A stretch of 30,716 nucleotides of DNA, from positions 1 through 30,716 of the forward strand of contig BOAU01000017.1 of the NCBI GenBank assembly GCA_026002025.1, written 5' to 3'. The notes under the pieces are model-generated. The model was not told the DNA's origin and searched no databases. It saw nothing but the letters and a program-made list of their open reading frames with translations. Position numbers and translations under genes: made by a program. This DNA is from Spirochaetia bacterium. Lineage in GTDB: Bacteria > Spirochaetota > Spirochaetia > Treponematales > Breznakiellaceae. Below, piece by piece: positions 14,982 to 22,214 of the stretch. Each line of letters opens with the position of its first letter. Positions within the stretch are counted from its first letter, which is position 1.

Positions 14982-15056
14982 CCTGCATTTACTTTTTTGA
15001 ATCCCGAAAACCACAAAAATATTGATTTCAAAGTCTATGCGTTTATCCTTCAAAAG

Positions 15057-15118
15057 TTGACAAAAAGTTGACCTTTTCTTGACAATCAGTTTACATTTAT
15101 ATGATAAACCGTCACTAT
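15057..15118 (+). promoter_or_regulatory. TTGAC direct-repeat promoter, copy B
   Basis: Units at 15057, 15068, 15079 and 15090 (TTGACAAAAAG, TTGACCTTTTC, TTGACAATCAG, TTTACA...) are 11 bp apart. The fourth unit is a -35-like TTTACA, with CACTAT 17 bp downstream. The first 38 bases differ from copy A (4339) at two positions. It drives the operon 15159-17787, which encodes the response regulator likely to bind it, so autoregulation is expected. A short GCCGTATGGCT follows in both leaders (15123 and 4434). Confidence 0.72.
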
Positions 15119-15158
15119 CAAAGCCGTATGGCTAAAAATATATTTGAAGGAGTCCTGT

Positions 15159-15896
15159 ATGAAAAGATTTGCAATCGCTTCTCTTTTTTTGGTTCTTGTG
15201 TTACCCGGCGCGCGGAGCGCCCTGGCGGTTTCCGCGCAGGAAGCCGCGTCCTTTACGGTTCCTGCGAAGGAAACATCCCGGTCCACCGGTTTTGAATTCG
15301 GCAATACCATAGAACACGGTGGCAATGCTGATAACAGCTATTTCGGCTCGCCGGGTATGAGCTTTGAGCATTATTCCTTTCGGGATGATAAAAACTTCGG
15401 GAGATTTTCTCACGGCTCCTTTACGGTTCCGGTTATAGGAGACGACACCTACGATTTTCAGTGGGGATTTCTGTCCGGTCCGGCCTTCCGTGTTCGTTTT
15501 ACGGACAGGCTGACACTGCACACCGGCCTTGGGTTTGGCGCAAGCGGATTATTTGCGTGGTACGACGAAGCTGACGCTGATTACTTCAAGTCGGCGTTTA
15601 ATTTCGGCGTCGGTGCGGACGCGGGATTAAAGATTGACATCACCGACACCTTTTTTATCAAGGGCGGTGTGAATGTCACATGGTCATTCCTGGGTATAAC
15701 GAATGTCCGCGAAAATGATAGATCCCACGGGGGCCGGGGGGAAACAAACAAAAACCCATGGGGGCATTGGACGCTGAATGCCAATCCCTATATCAGTTTT
15801 GGTGTCAATCTTTATTCTCCAAAACGGCAAATTCAATGGCCTGTTTATGAAAGACCGCAATACGGAAAGCCGCCCCGTGAAGAGGCCGCGCAATAG
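15159..15896 (+). CDS. Outer-membrane beta-barrel-type protein
   Basis: This 245-residue protein has a clear signal peptide (MKRFAIASLFLVLVLPGARS, then ALAVSAQE). The rest alternates hydrophobic and polar residues, with many aromatic strand ends (FQWGFLSGPAFRVRFTDRL, LTLHTGLGFGASG, FFIKGGVNVTWSFL, PYISFGVNLYS), as in small outer-membrane barrels. GAAGGAG precedes the ATG at 15159; an in-frame codon at 15144 is rejected. It is nine bases from the kinase gene, so it may be the output or the sensor partner of the two-component system. The family is not otherwise known to me. Confidence 0.65.
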   Translation: MKRFAIASLFLVLVLPGARSALAVSAQEAASFTVPAKETSRSTGFEFGNTIEHGGNADNSYFGSPGMSFEHYSFRDDKNFGRFSHGSFTVPVIGDDTYDFQWGFLSGPAFRVRFTDRLTLHTGLGFGASGLFAWYDEADADYFKSAFNFGVGADAGLKIDITDTFFIKGGVNVTWSFLGITNVRENDRSHGGRGETNKNPWGHWTLNANPYISFGVNLYSPKRQIQWPVYERPQYGKPPREEAAQ

Positions 15897-15905
15897 AGAA
15901 ACCCC

Positions 15906-17045
15906 ATGACCCTTAAGCGCAGGCTTTTTATCTCAAACATTATCATGATTGTACTGCCCCTTGTACTTATCTGGGTGGTGATGATTGGCCTTGGAATTGT
16001 GATGTTCGGCATACAGGGCATGGACTTCGACATGCCCCCTGCCGAAAAACAGCAAATATTTGAAAACTGGCACAAGAGCGGGCGGGTCATTTCGTTTATT
16101 TGGATGGTCCTTGCGATTGCCATTACCGCGGCGGTAAATCAGCTTTTAACGCAGAAAATAATCAAGCATGTTATGAAGCCTCTGGATACGCTCTCCTCAG
16201 GCGCGCGGCAATTCAGTGAAAACAAGCTCGGCTTTCGCCTTAATTACCGCGATGACGATGAGTTTCGCACGGTTTGTGATACATTCGATGAAATGGCAGC
16301 GCGGCTTGAAAAGAATGAAAACAACCGCCGCGAACTGATAGCCGGTATTTCCCACGATTTACGCACCCCCCTTACTTCAATCAAGATGAGTATTGACGGT
16401 ATTAAATCCGGCGTTGCCGCGACAGCCGAACAGCGTAAAAAATATGTGGAAATTATTGAAAACAAAACCGGCGATCTGGAACATATCATCAATCAGCTGT
16501 TTCTGTTTTCAAAATTGGACATGGACGAATTTTCAGGCTCTGCACAAATGGTGAATTGCGGCGCCATGATGGAAGATTGCATCGAAGAACTGTCAGAGGA
16601 ATATGAACGGCGCGGGCTTACGCTTGTTACGCAAAGATTGCCCCGTACCCTGTATATCAATATTGATCCGCTATTGTTCCGCCGGGTGATTATCAATATC
16701 CTTGAAAACGCCGTAAAATATAAAACTGTGGAGCAAGGACATATCATTATTGATTGCATCGAAGCAGAAAGCAATGGAACTAAAAACGTGGAAATAAGCC
16801 TTGCGGATGACGGCCCCGGTGTCGCGCCTGAAAGCCTGGAAAAACTATTCGACGTGTTTTACCGCGTTGATCAGTCCCGGAACAATGTTGCCCGTCCTGG
16901 GGAGCGCACCGGTTCCGGTCTGGGTCTTGCCATCAGCGCAAAAATCATCGCTAAAATGGGCGGCGCAATCCGGGCGGAATTACCTGCCGCAGGCGGGCTT
17001 GCGATAGTGATACAATTACCGCTTGCGGATACTTACCATGGCTAA
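15906..17045 (+). CDS. Membrane sensor histidine kinase
   Basis: This 379-residue kinase has two transmembrane helices (residues about 9-36 and 61-80) around a short extracytoplasmic loop, then a HAMP linker. The dimerisation/phosphoacceptor box is GISHDLRTPLTSIK with His150. The ATPase domain shows NILENAVKYK (N box), DDGPGVAPESLEKLFDVFYR (G1/F box) and GSGLGLAI (G2). The short loop (about 25 residues) suggests it senses the membrane or a membrane partner, perhaps the barrel protein encoded just upstream. The regulator gene overlaps its stop codon. Confidence 0.92.
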   Translation: MTLKRRLFISNIIMIVLPLVLIWVVMIGLGIVMFGIQGMDFDMPPAEKQQIFENWHKSGRVISFIWMVLAIAITAAVNQLLTQKIIKHVMKPLDTLSSGARQFSENKLGFRLNYRDDDEFRTVCDTFDEMAARLEKNENNRRELIAGISHDLRTPLTSIKMSIDGIKSGVAATAEQRKKYVEIIENKTGDLEHIINQLFLFSKLDMDEFSGSAQMVNCGAMMEDCIEELSEEYERRGLTLVTQRLPRTLYINIDPLLFRRVIINILENAVKYKTVEQGHIIIDCIEAESNGTKNVEISLADDGPGVAPESLEKLFDVFYRVDQSRNNVARPGERTGSGLGLAISAKIIAKMGGAIRAELPAAGGLAIVIQLPLADTYHG

Positions 17046-17787
17046 TGAGCGGCCGCGCATCCTTATTATTGAAGATGATGACACCATCGCCGAGCTTGAG
17101 CGTGATTTTCTCGAAATTAACGGCTTTGAAACAATGCGGGAAAGTGACGGCGTAAAGGGCATGGAACGCGCCCTGGCCGGCGGTTTCGACCTTATTCTGC
17201 TTGACCTTATGCTGCCCGGCATTGACGGCTTTCACATTTGCCGCGCCATCCGCGATAAAATCAATGTTCCTATTCTGATGGTTACCGCGCGGGGCGAGGA
17301 AACCGACAAGATACGCGGCCTGGGCTTAGGGGCGGATGATTATATCACCAAGCCCTTTACCCCCGCAGAACTGGTGGCGCGGATAAAATCCCACATTGCC
17401 CGTTTCAGGCGGATCCTTGAATCCGCAGGGGCTTCAGAATCTGCGCACACTTCAATAACGTCTAAATCCACGAGCGATATTATCGCAAGCGACATTATCG
17501 CCGGAGACCTTACCATCAATCCGGCGGCAAGGCGCGTTTTTGTTTCGGAGACGGAAATAGAACTTGCCAACAAGGAATACGAATTGCTTTTTTTCCTTGC
17601 TTCAAATCCTGAAATTGTTTTTGATAAAGAAAAACTCTATAACAAAATTTGGGGCGAGGATATGTACGGTGGCATTAATACGGTAAAAGAACATATCAAC
17701 AGGCTGCGGAAAAAAATAGAAAAAGATCCGGCAAATCCCGTACACATACAAACCGTGTGGGGCGCGGGCTACCGGTTTTGCGGATAG
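17038..17787 (+). CDS. OmpR/PhoB-family response regulator
   Basis: This 249-residue regulator has a receiver domain with acidic pocket IIEDDD and phosphoacceptor Asp56 in LILLDLMLPG, the switch Thr in MVTARG and the Lys in DDYITKPF. The C-terminal winged helix begins near residue 160 (AGDLTINPAARRVF) and contains LANKEYELLFFLASNP and GINTVKEHINRLRKKIE. A Ser/Thr/Ala-rich linker of about 30 residues is longer than usual. The ATG at 17038 overlaps the kinase stop by eight bases. A TTG 15 bases upstream is in frame but unnecessary. It is the likely binder of the 11-bp-spaced TTGAC repeats at 15057 and 4339. Confidence 0.93.
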   Translation: MANERPRILIIEDDDTIAELERDFLEINGFETMRESDGVKGMERALAGGFDLILLDLMLPGIDGFHICRAIRDKINVPILMVTARGEETDKIRGLGLGADDYITKPFTPAELVARIKSHIARFRRILESAGASESAHTSITSKSTSDIIASDIIAGDLTINPAARRVFVSETEIELANKEYELLFFLASNPEIVFDKEKLYNKIWGEDMYGGINTVKEHINRLRKKIEKDPANPVHIQTVWGAGYRFCG

Positions 17788-17796
17788 TGTTACGGC

Positions 17797-17830
17797 AAAA
17801 AAAATGCACCGAACTGCCGGTGCATTTTTT
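17797..17830. terminator. Bidirectional intrinsic terminator
   Basis: A-rich start, AATGCACCG, loop AACTGC, CGGTGCATT, then six T residues. The arms are perfect and both strands carry a U run, so it serves the two-component operon and the convergent uxuA gene. Confidence 0.9.
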
Positions 17831-17844
17831 CATTTATTCGATCT

Positions 17845-18915
17845 TTATTTCCGCGAACTTTTTTCCACCGCTTCCCAGAGCCCGTTAAGGTAGGTGGCGC
17901 CCAAAGCGCGGTCGTAAAGGCCGTAGCCGGGCATGCCCACTTCTCCCCAGATCGCCCGGCCGTGATCGGGCCGGATGGGGCCGTTAAAGCCGATGTCGTA
18001 GAGGGCTTTAATAATGGCGTACATGTCCATGGAACCATCGGTGCTCAGGTGGGCGGCCTCTTCAAAATCATCGGGGGTGTTGTAGCGCAGGTTCCGCACA
18101 TGGGCAAAGTGGATGCGCCCCTTTAAGGATGCGATGATATCCGGGATATCGTTTTTGGGATTGGTCCCCAGGCTCCCGGTGCAAAGAGTAACGCCGTTGT
18201 GGGGATTGTCCACCCCCTTCATCAGGCGCAGCAGTTTTTCTTTTGTGTTGATGATCCGGGGAAGGCCGAACACGGACCAGGCGGGATCATCGGGGTGGAT
18301 TGCCATGTTGATGCCGTACTTGTCACAGGTGGGCATGATGCGTTTCAGGAAGTAACAGAGGTTTTCAAAAAGTTTTTCCTCATCAACATCCTGGTACATG
18401 GCAAAGAGTTCCTTGAGATGGGCCAGCCGCTCCGGCTCCCAGCCCGCCATCACATAGCCGTTGGAGTTGGCCTGGATGGCGCTGCTCATATCATTGGGAT
18501 CGATGGTGTCAACAATTTTTTGATTGTAGGCCATGGCAGTACTGCCGTCACTCCGTTTCCGGGCCAGGTCGGTCCGGGTCCAGTCAAAGACAGGCATAAA
18601 GTTATAACACACCAGTTTGATTCCCGCCTCGCCGAGCCGGGTCAGGGTGGTAATATAGTTGTCTATGTACTTTTCCCGCTCAGGGGCGCCGGTCTTGATG
18701 GCATCGTGGATGTTGACGCTCTCAATCCCCGCGATAACAAGCCCCGATGCTTCCACCTCCGCCTTGATGGCGGCAATGGCTTCCCTGGTCCACACTTCCC
18801 CGGGCTGGGTGTTGTAGAGGGTGGTGATCACCCCGGTAAGGCCCGGAACCTGGCGGATCTGTTCCAGCTTTACCGAATCGTGTCCGGTTCCGAACCAACG
18901 CATGGTCATTTGCAT
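17845..18915 (-). CDS. uxuA: Mannonate dehydratase
   Basis: This enzyme converts D-mannonate to 2-keto-3-deoxygluconate in glucuronate catabolism. The 356-residue protein starts MQMTMRWFGTGHDSVKLEQI, the classical beginning. It shows NFMPVFDWTRTDL, INMAIHPDDPAW (metal-site His/Asp) and IRPDHGRAIWGE near the C-terminus, all characteristic of UxuA. AGGAG lies six bases before the ATG at 18915; longer in-frame starts overlap the regulator gene. A FadR-type regulator is transcribed from just upstream on the same strand. Confidence 0.95.
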   Translation of the reverse strand: MQMTMRWFGTGHDSVKLEQIRQVPGLTGVITTLYNTQPGEVWTREAIAAIKAEVEASGLVIAGIESVNIHDAIKTGAPEREKYIDNYITTLTRLGEAGIKLVCYNFMPVFDWTRTDLARKRSDGSTAMAYNQKIVDTIDPNDMSSAIQANSNGYVMAGWEPERLAHLKELFAMYQDVDEEKLFENLCYFLKRIMPTCDKYGINMAIHPDDPAWSVFGLPRIINTKEKLLRLMKGVDNPHNGVTLCTGSLGTNPKNDIPDIIASLKGRIHFAHVRNLRYNTPDDFEEAAHLSTDGSMDMYAIIKALYDIGFNGPIRPDHGRAIWGEVGMPGYGLYDRALGATYLNGLWEAVEKSSRK

Positions 18916-18943
18916 ATGAAACTCCTGCCCGTAGTCTATCATG

Positions 18944-18962
18944 CTTGTATACCAGTTGTCAA
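18944..18962 (-). promoter_or_regulatory. Candidate uxuA promoter and UxuR-like operator
   Basis: On the minus strand TTGACA (18962-18957) precedes CTGGTATACAAG (18955-18944), a near-palindrome centred on GTATAC. Characterised UxuR/ExuR sites are also palindromes around GTATAC, so a repressor site lying just inside the -35 region is plausible. A convincing -10 is not seen. Confidence 0.4.
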
Positions 18963-18973
18963 ACAAAAAAATT

Positions 18974-19708
18974 TTATGCAAGCCGGGGCATACCACCAAA
19001 GTCTACATCAAAGGCGTTTTTTTCTTCTTCCGGGACAAAGTAATCGGAGAACCTTTCCCGCAGCAGCTTTTCTTCTATATCAAGCTGATGCAGATGGGCA
19101 TTGAGCAGCTTCCGGGCCTTATCGGCGTCCTTTTCCCTCAGGGCGGAAAGGATGTTCCGGTGCTCGACGACCTTTTCCCCGGCAACCCCCGCAACCCGGA
19201 TGGTCAGCATCCGCACCCGGTGATAATGGCCGCTTATACCGGCCGCAGCTTCCCAGCTCAGGCCCTGGCCCGCGGCCTCAAAAAAAATCTGGTGGAACCG
19301 GTCATCGTAATTGATAAAATCAGTATAGGCGCTGCGATCCAGGACCGCGCGCTGCATTTCAAGGAGGGCCTCCAGTTCGGCAAAATGCGCCGGGCCGCAA
19401 TGCCGCAAAAACGGCTCCAGCACCGCTGTTTCCAGGCTTTCCCGGAGGAAGAATTCCTGTTCCACCCGCCGTAAATCGATCAGGGACACCTGGGTCTCTT
19501 TCTGGGGAATCACCTTTACCAGCCCCTCCCGGGACAGGTGGATGAAGGTTTCCCGCACCGGGGTCCGGCTCACATTGAAGCGGAGGGAAATTTCCTTCTC
19601 GCTGATGGCGGTTCCGGGGGCCAAATTCAAATTGATGATGCTGTCCCGCAGGGCATTGTAAACAGAGTCCTGCACCGTACCCGAACGAAGCCTGCCTGAT
19701 TGTTCCAT
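18974..19708 (-). CDS. GntR/FadR-family regulator, UxuR/ExuR-like
   Basis: This 244-residue transcription factor has a GntR winged helix (residues about 10-75: VYNALRDSIINLNLAPGTAI, ISLRFNVSRTPVRETFIHLS) and an FCD ligand domain with metal-binding histidines (DDRFHQIFF, HYHRVRM, EHRNIL). Its place next to uxuA points to control by a uronate pathway intermediate, by inference. Start 19708 (ATG) is preferred; a GTG at 19723 is in frame but lies inside a palindrome. No clear ribosome-binding site is seen for either. Confidence 0.8.
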   Translation of the reverse strand: MEQSGRLRSGTVQDSVYNALRDSIINLNLAPGTAISEKEISLRFNVSRTPVRETFIHLSREGLVKVIPQKETQVSLIDLRRVEQEFFLRESLETAVLEPFLRHCGPAHFAELEALLEMQRAVLDRSAYTDFINYDDRFHQIFFEAAGQGLSWEAAAGISGHYHRVRMLTIRVAGVAGEKVVEHRNILSALREKDADKARKLLNAHLHQLDIEEKLLRERFSDYFVPEEEKNAFDVDFGGMPRLA

Positions 19709-19712
19709 TGTT

Positions 19713-19726
19713 AAAGTATACACTTT
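19713..19726. promoter_or_regulatory. Palindrome at the regulator start, possible autoregulatory operator
   Basis: AAAGT and ACTTT flank ATAC and include GTATAC, the same core as near uxuA. It would overlap or abut the transcription start of the regulator gene. Confidence 0.35.
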
Positions 19727-19740
19727 TATGGGGAATGGGG

Positions 19741-19914
19741 CTATCCGGCGGGATTAATCAGGAAATACCACCCCGTAATTGCCACTGTTTTCCTCAATTC
19801 GTCCTGTTCTGACCGCAAACGGAACGCCAAATTAAGCACCCGCCCATCCTCCGAACACTGACTTGGCTTACAATACCGAACAAAATGATCCTTAGGCGCT
19901 AAGTGCATGGTCAT
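19741..19914 (-). CDS. Small protein of unknown function (57 residues)
   Basis: The ATG at 19914 is preceded by GGAG seven bases upstream and lies inside the end of the gene at 19892-20287, overlapping it by 23 bases. The product begins MTMHLAPKDHFVRYCKPSQC and contains LAFRLRSEQDEL and ITGWYFLINP. Such RYCKPSQ-x-x-x-DG beginnings followed by an aliphatic-aromatic end occur in small conserved proteins of bacteria and phage, but I cannot name the family. The overlap suggests a coupled two-gene cassette. Confidence 0.5.
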   Translation of the reverse strand: MTMHLAPKDHFVRYCKPSQCSEDGRVLNLAFRLRSEQDELRKTVAITGWYFLINPAG

Positions 19915-20287
19915 GGGTCAGCTCCAGCAACAATTCGCTATTATTATTTTCTTTAAGATTTTGAAGCGTAGTTGAAATGGTAAAAATAGTATGGTTCTTT
20001 TTAATGCCTTCAATGAGAATTTTTTCCGTTGAAAAAGGGATAATGGAAATAACCGCGTAATCGTCGTAATTATGCCATTCCGCAATAGCCCGGCCTGAAT
20101 CATCGACTCCGATATCAGGAGGGGAACCTCGGCCTTCGGCCTCGGCAGAGGATACCGGGGCTTTATCGAATTTTAAATAGGCGAAAACCCCCAAAAGAAG
20201 GGCTCTTGTTGCCTCAAACAGCGCCCGGTCCTGATCAGCTTCCAGAACCCCGGCTAAATAAGCAAACCTTTTATTAAAAACATCCAT
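19892..20287 (-). CDS. Hypothetical protein, first of a coupled pair
   Basis: This 131-residue protein starts MDVFNKRFAYLAGVLEADQD, has a helical first half and then a strand-rich part (WHNYDDYAVISIIPFS ... TIFTISTTLQNLKEN). No family was recognised. The start 20287 is chosen because it follows TTTACA-17-TATCTT (20330-20302 region) and a weak AAGG. A much longer open frame reaching 20599 is only the decayed regulator module and is not part of this gene. A GC-rich palindrome (CCGAGGCCGAAGGCCGAGG) lies in the coding sequence near 20137, perhaps an inserted repeat in the Ala/Glu/Gly linker. The 57-residue gene downstream overlaps its end. Confidence 0.5.
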   Translation of the reverse strand: MDVFNKRFAYLAGVLEADQDRALFEATRALLLGVFAYLKFDKAPVSSAEAEGRGSPPDIGVDDSGRAIAEWHNYDDYAVISIIPFSTEKILIEGIKKNHTIFTISTTLQNLKENNNSELLLELTHDHALSA

Positions 20288-20360
20288 ACATACTACCTTA
20301 TACGATAAAGATAGCCTAAATACGGTCGGGTGTAAAGGTAACAGGACAATCCTGCCCTCC

Positions 20361-20508
20361 GCCTTTCCGGTTATTTTTGAACAAAGGGCTATCCCGTATA
20401 GCATTTTGCGGTCATTTTCGTTCAGTTGCTTGACGGTTTGGACCAAATCGACGATTTCGGGGCTCAAAGGTGATTTTTCCTGCCCGGTGGCATGGAACCA
20501 AAGGTTCC
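20361..20508 (-). repeat. Decayed 3' module of the XRE regulator gene, copy 1
   Basis: It encodes TGQEK, SPLSPEIVDLVQTVKQL and NENDRKMLYGIA, matching the C-terminal 45 residues of the intact regulator at 22215. The N-terminal helix-turn-helix is missing. It breaks off at GGAACCAAAGGTTCC (20494-20508), a perfect palindrome also present as GGGACCAAAGGTTCC in copy 2. It lies between the hypothetical pair and the PIN toxin-antitoxin pair. The 236-base stretch 20288-20522 contains nothing else I can support. Confidence 0.65.
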
Positions 20509-20522
20509 AAACCAAAGGTTTC

Positions 20523-20717
20523 CTACAAGGCTGTTTGTAGATGATGACTCCTTGAGGGAACTTCGTCCATGCTAACGAACTTCCAACCATCTTTTTCAAG
20601 CTGGGGGCGTTCTTCAGCTAAGTGTTTGAGATACCCTTCTATCCCGCCGTATTTTTCGAGTAAAGTTTCGCGATTCTGACGAACTTCCGCAATAATATCT
20701 GTATCAAGACATTTCAT
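20523..20717 (-). CDS. Antitoxin of a PIN toxin pair
   Basis: This 64-residue protein begins MKCLDTDIIAEVRQNRETLL and is mostly helical with a WKFVSMDEV end. Its ATG overlaps the toxin stop (ATGA) with GGAGG upstream. Antitoxins of this toxin-first PIN type have a similar size. The last eleven residues (PSRSHHLQTAL) run towards the decayed regulator copy 1 and may not be original. Confidence 0.6.
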   Translation of the reverse strand: MKCLDTDIIAEVRQNRETLLEKYGGIEGYLKHLAEERPQLEKDGWKFVSMDEVPSRSHHLQTAL

Positions 20718-21211
20718 TCCTGTTCCTCCCCGGAAAGTTCTATTAAGGCTTCGGGGGTAATCAGGAGGGGCGTCCATAGCCCGTGCCGTTCATTATAACC
20801 CCGAACCTTTGCATACGCATTAACCCCTAAATGAGTACAATTCCAACTAAGTAAATAGTCAATGCCGAAAACAACACTAGTGGATAAATGAAAACAATCA
20901 AGTCTTGCTTTTTCAGGTATATCTAAAATCTTTTGATAGATACCGGCAAGTTCTATTGTTTGTTCTGTCGTGGGCAGCAACGCGATGCCTTTAATTAGAT
21001 CAAGCCGTTTTTGCGCCGCTTCCGGATCGCCTTGACTGCACTCATCAATAACATGCTGACTGATGAACAATTCGTATTTGTGCCGTTCCTGCTCCCAAAA
21101 ATTCTTTGTTACGATCTGCCGCCCTGCCATAACCGGATCCCGACTGAGTCTACTGGTTGCCAAGCTTGGAATAGTGGTCTCTACATAGATGCGTTCCCTA
21201 TCATTATCCAT
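20714..21211 (-). CDS. PIN-domain toxin (VapC-like ribonuclease)
   Basis: This 165-residue protein begins RIYVETTIPSL, which provides the first acidic residue of the PIN active site. ISQHVIDECSQGD gives the second, ARLDCFHLSTSVVFGIDYLLSWNCTHLG the third and fourth (Asp of the middle motif and the Asn/Asp end). PIN toxins cleave RNA, often tRNA or rRNA sites, and are held inactive by the partner antitoxin. Here the toxin gene comes first, opposite to classical vapBC. The locus lies between copies 1 and 2 of the XRE 3' module. Confidence 0.7.
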   Translation of the reverse strand: MDNDRERIYVETTIPSLATSRLSRDPVMAGRQIVTKNFWEQERHKYELFISQHVIDECSQGDPEAAQKRLDLIKGIALLPTTEQTIELAGIYQKILDIPEKARLDCFHLSTSVVFGIDYLLSWNCTHLGVNAYAKVRGYNERHGLWTPLLITPEALIELSGEEQE

Positions 21212-21360
21212 ATCCTTAGTATAAGGGTAAACTATGTAACGGTCAATTGCGGAAATAGTGTATCCACGATGATATGTAAGCCTTCAACGCCCTGTCAGTC
21301 CTCGTTCAGAGAGTTAAAAGCTGGTTTTTAGGGTCCCGCCTGCCCCTCCCTCCCTATTTT

Positions 21361-21515
21361 TCCGGTTATTCTTAAACAGCTAGGCAATCCCGTATACCAT
21401 TTTGCGGTCATTTTCGTTGAGTTGCTTGACGGTCTGGACCAAATCGTCAATTTCAGGCTCATAGGTGATTTTCCCGGCGGTTTTTCCTGCCCGGTGACAT
21501 GGGACCAAAGGTTCC
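21361..21515 (-). repeat. Decayed 3' module of the XRE regulator gene, copy 2
   Basis: It matches copy 1 and the intact gene over the TGQEKPPG to DENDRKM region but has a frame change after GKSP and a stop after YGIA. The end point is the same as in copy 1 (TGCCCGGTGACATGG then GACCAAAGGTTCC). It occupies most of the 355-base gap 21212-21566; no other gene is seen there. Confidence 0.65.
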
Positions 21516-21566
21516 TGGTATTCCAGGGTATAAAAAAATGCCAGGCTGAAGCCACCTGCGTAATAT

Positions 21567-22022
21567 TTGAATAATGAGGATGGGAAGGTGGCACAGGTAA
21601 AATCGAAACCGGAAAATTGGTACTTACATCGGCTATCCTCCCAGGAACTTGAACAATTCATAGATGAAGCCAGAAATGGGAAGGAAAATAAAAAAGCTTT
21701 CATAGGGGCGGTTGAAGACGATGCTGCGAATCGGATAAAAGCGGTCTGCGGTAAGGATGTATCAAATATCATGCTTGAAAGCGAAGGTGTGAGACATTCG
21801 TATAAAAGAGCGGATCATAATCTTCGGGATGACGATCTTTTGCATATTGTTGATATAATCAATACCGCAACAGACATAAAATTATCGATTACTACCCACC
21901 AAAACAATGAATGTATTGAAATCAGCAAAGATATGGGCGAAAAAATCACCCTTGTTATGGAACTTAGAATACATTACGGCGGTTGGTTAGCATTGGTTAC
22001 GTGCTATAGGCACAAAATATAG
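21567..22022 (+). CDS. PBECR-like nuclease-domain protein (orphan, possibly truncated)
   Basis: This 151-residue protein ends with a compact domain: FIGAVEDDAANRIKAVCG, SNIMLESEGVRHSYKRADHN, DDLLHIVDIINTATDI and MELRIHYGGWLALVTCYRHK. This resembles the PBECR (phage Barnase-EndoU-colicin E5/D-RelE-like) nuclease group, usually attached to phage head-morphogenesis (MuF) proteins. The RHSYK segment carries the expected His. The first 35 residues include a start without ribosome-binding site, so it could be the detached end of a longer gene. It stands alone, on the plus strand, next to copies 2 and 3 of the regulator module. No immunity gene was recognised. Confidence 0.5.
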   Translation: MNNEDGKVAQVKSKPENWYLHRLSSQELEQFIDEARNGKENKKAFIGAVEDDAANRIKAVCGKDVSNIMLESEGVRHSYKRADHNLRDDDLLHIVDIINTATDIKLSITTHQNNECIEISKDMGEKITLVMELRIHYGGWLALVTCYRHKI

Positions 22023-22214
22023 AGGCGGAGCGACGCTTCGATGCTGCCCATAAGGCCCCCCGAGCTTACGCCGAATGCGTCTTCGCCCACTTTCCTCTAT
22101 TTTCTAAATATAGTCCAATCCGGCTTTCTTGTCAAGGAACGGGTTAGCGCCGATTAGCCGGAAAAAGCCACAGCTTACCGTGACTAGCCAATTTTCCCGT
22201 TTTTCGCCCGGCGG

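Noticed and set aside
18199..19104. Long plus-strand open frame opposite uxuA and its regulator
   Set aside because: It is a shadow of two well-recognised minus-strand genes and has no ribosome-binding site or family resemblance.
20288..20599. Single 235-residue protein covering the regulator module and the gene at 19892
   Set aside because: The first part is the decayed XRE 3' module that recurs at 21361 and 22224. The independent start at 20287 has a promoter of its own.
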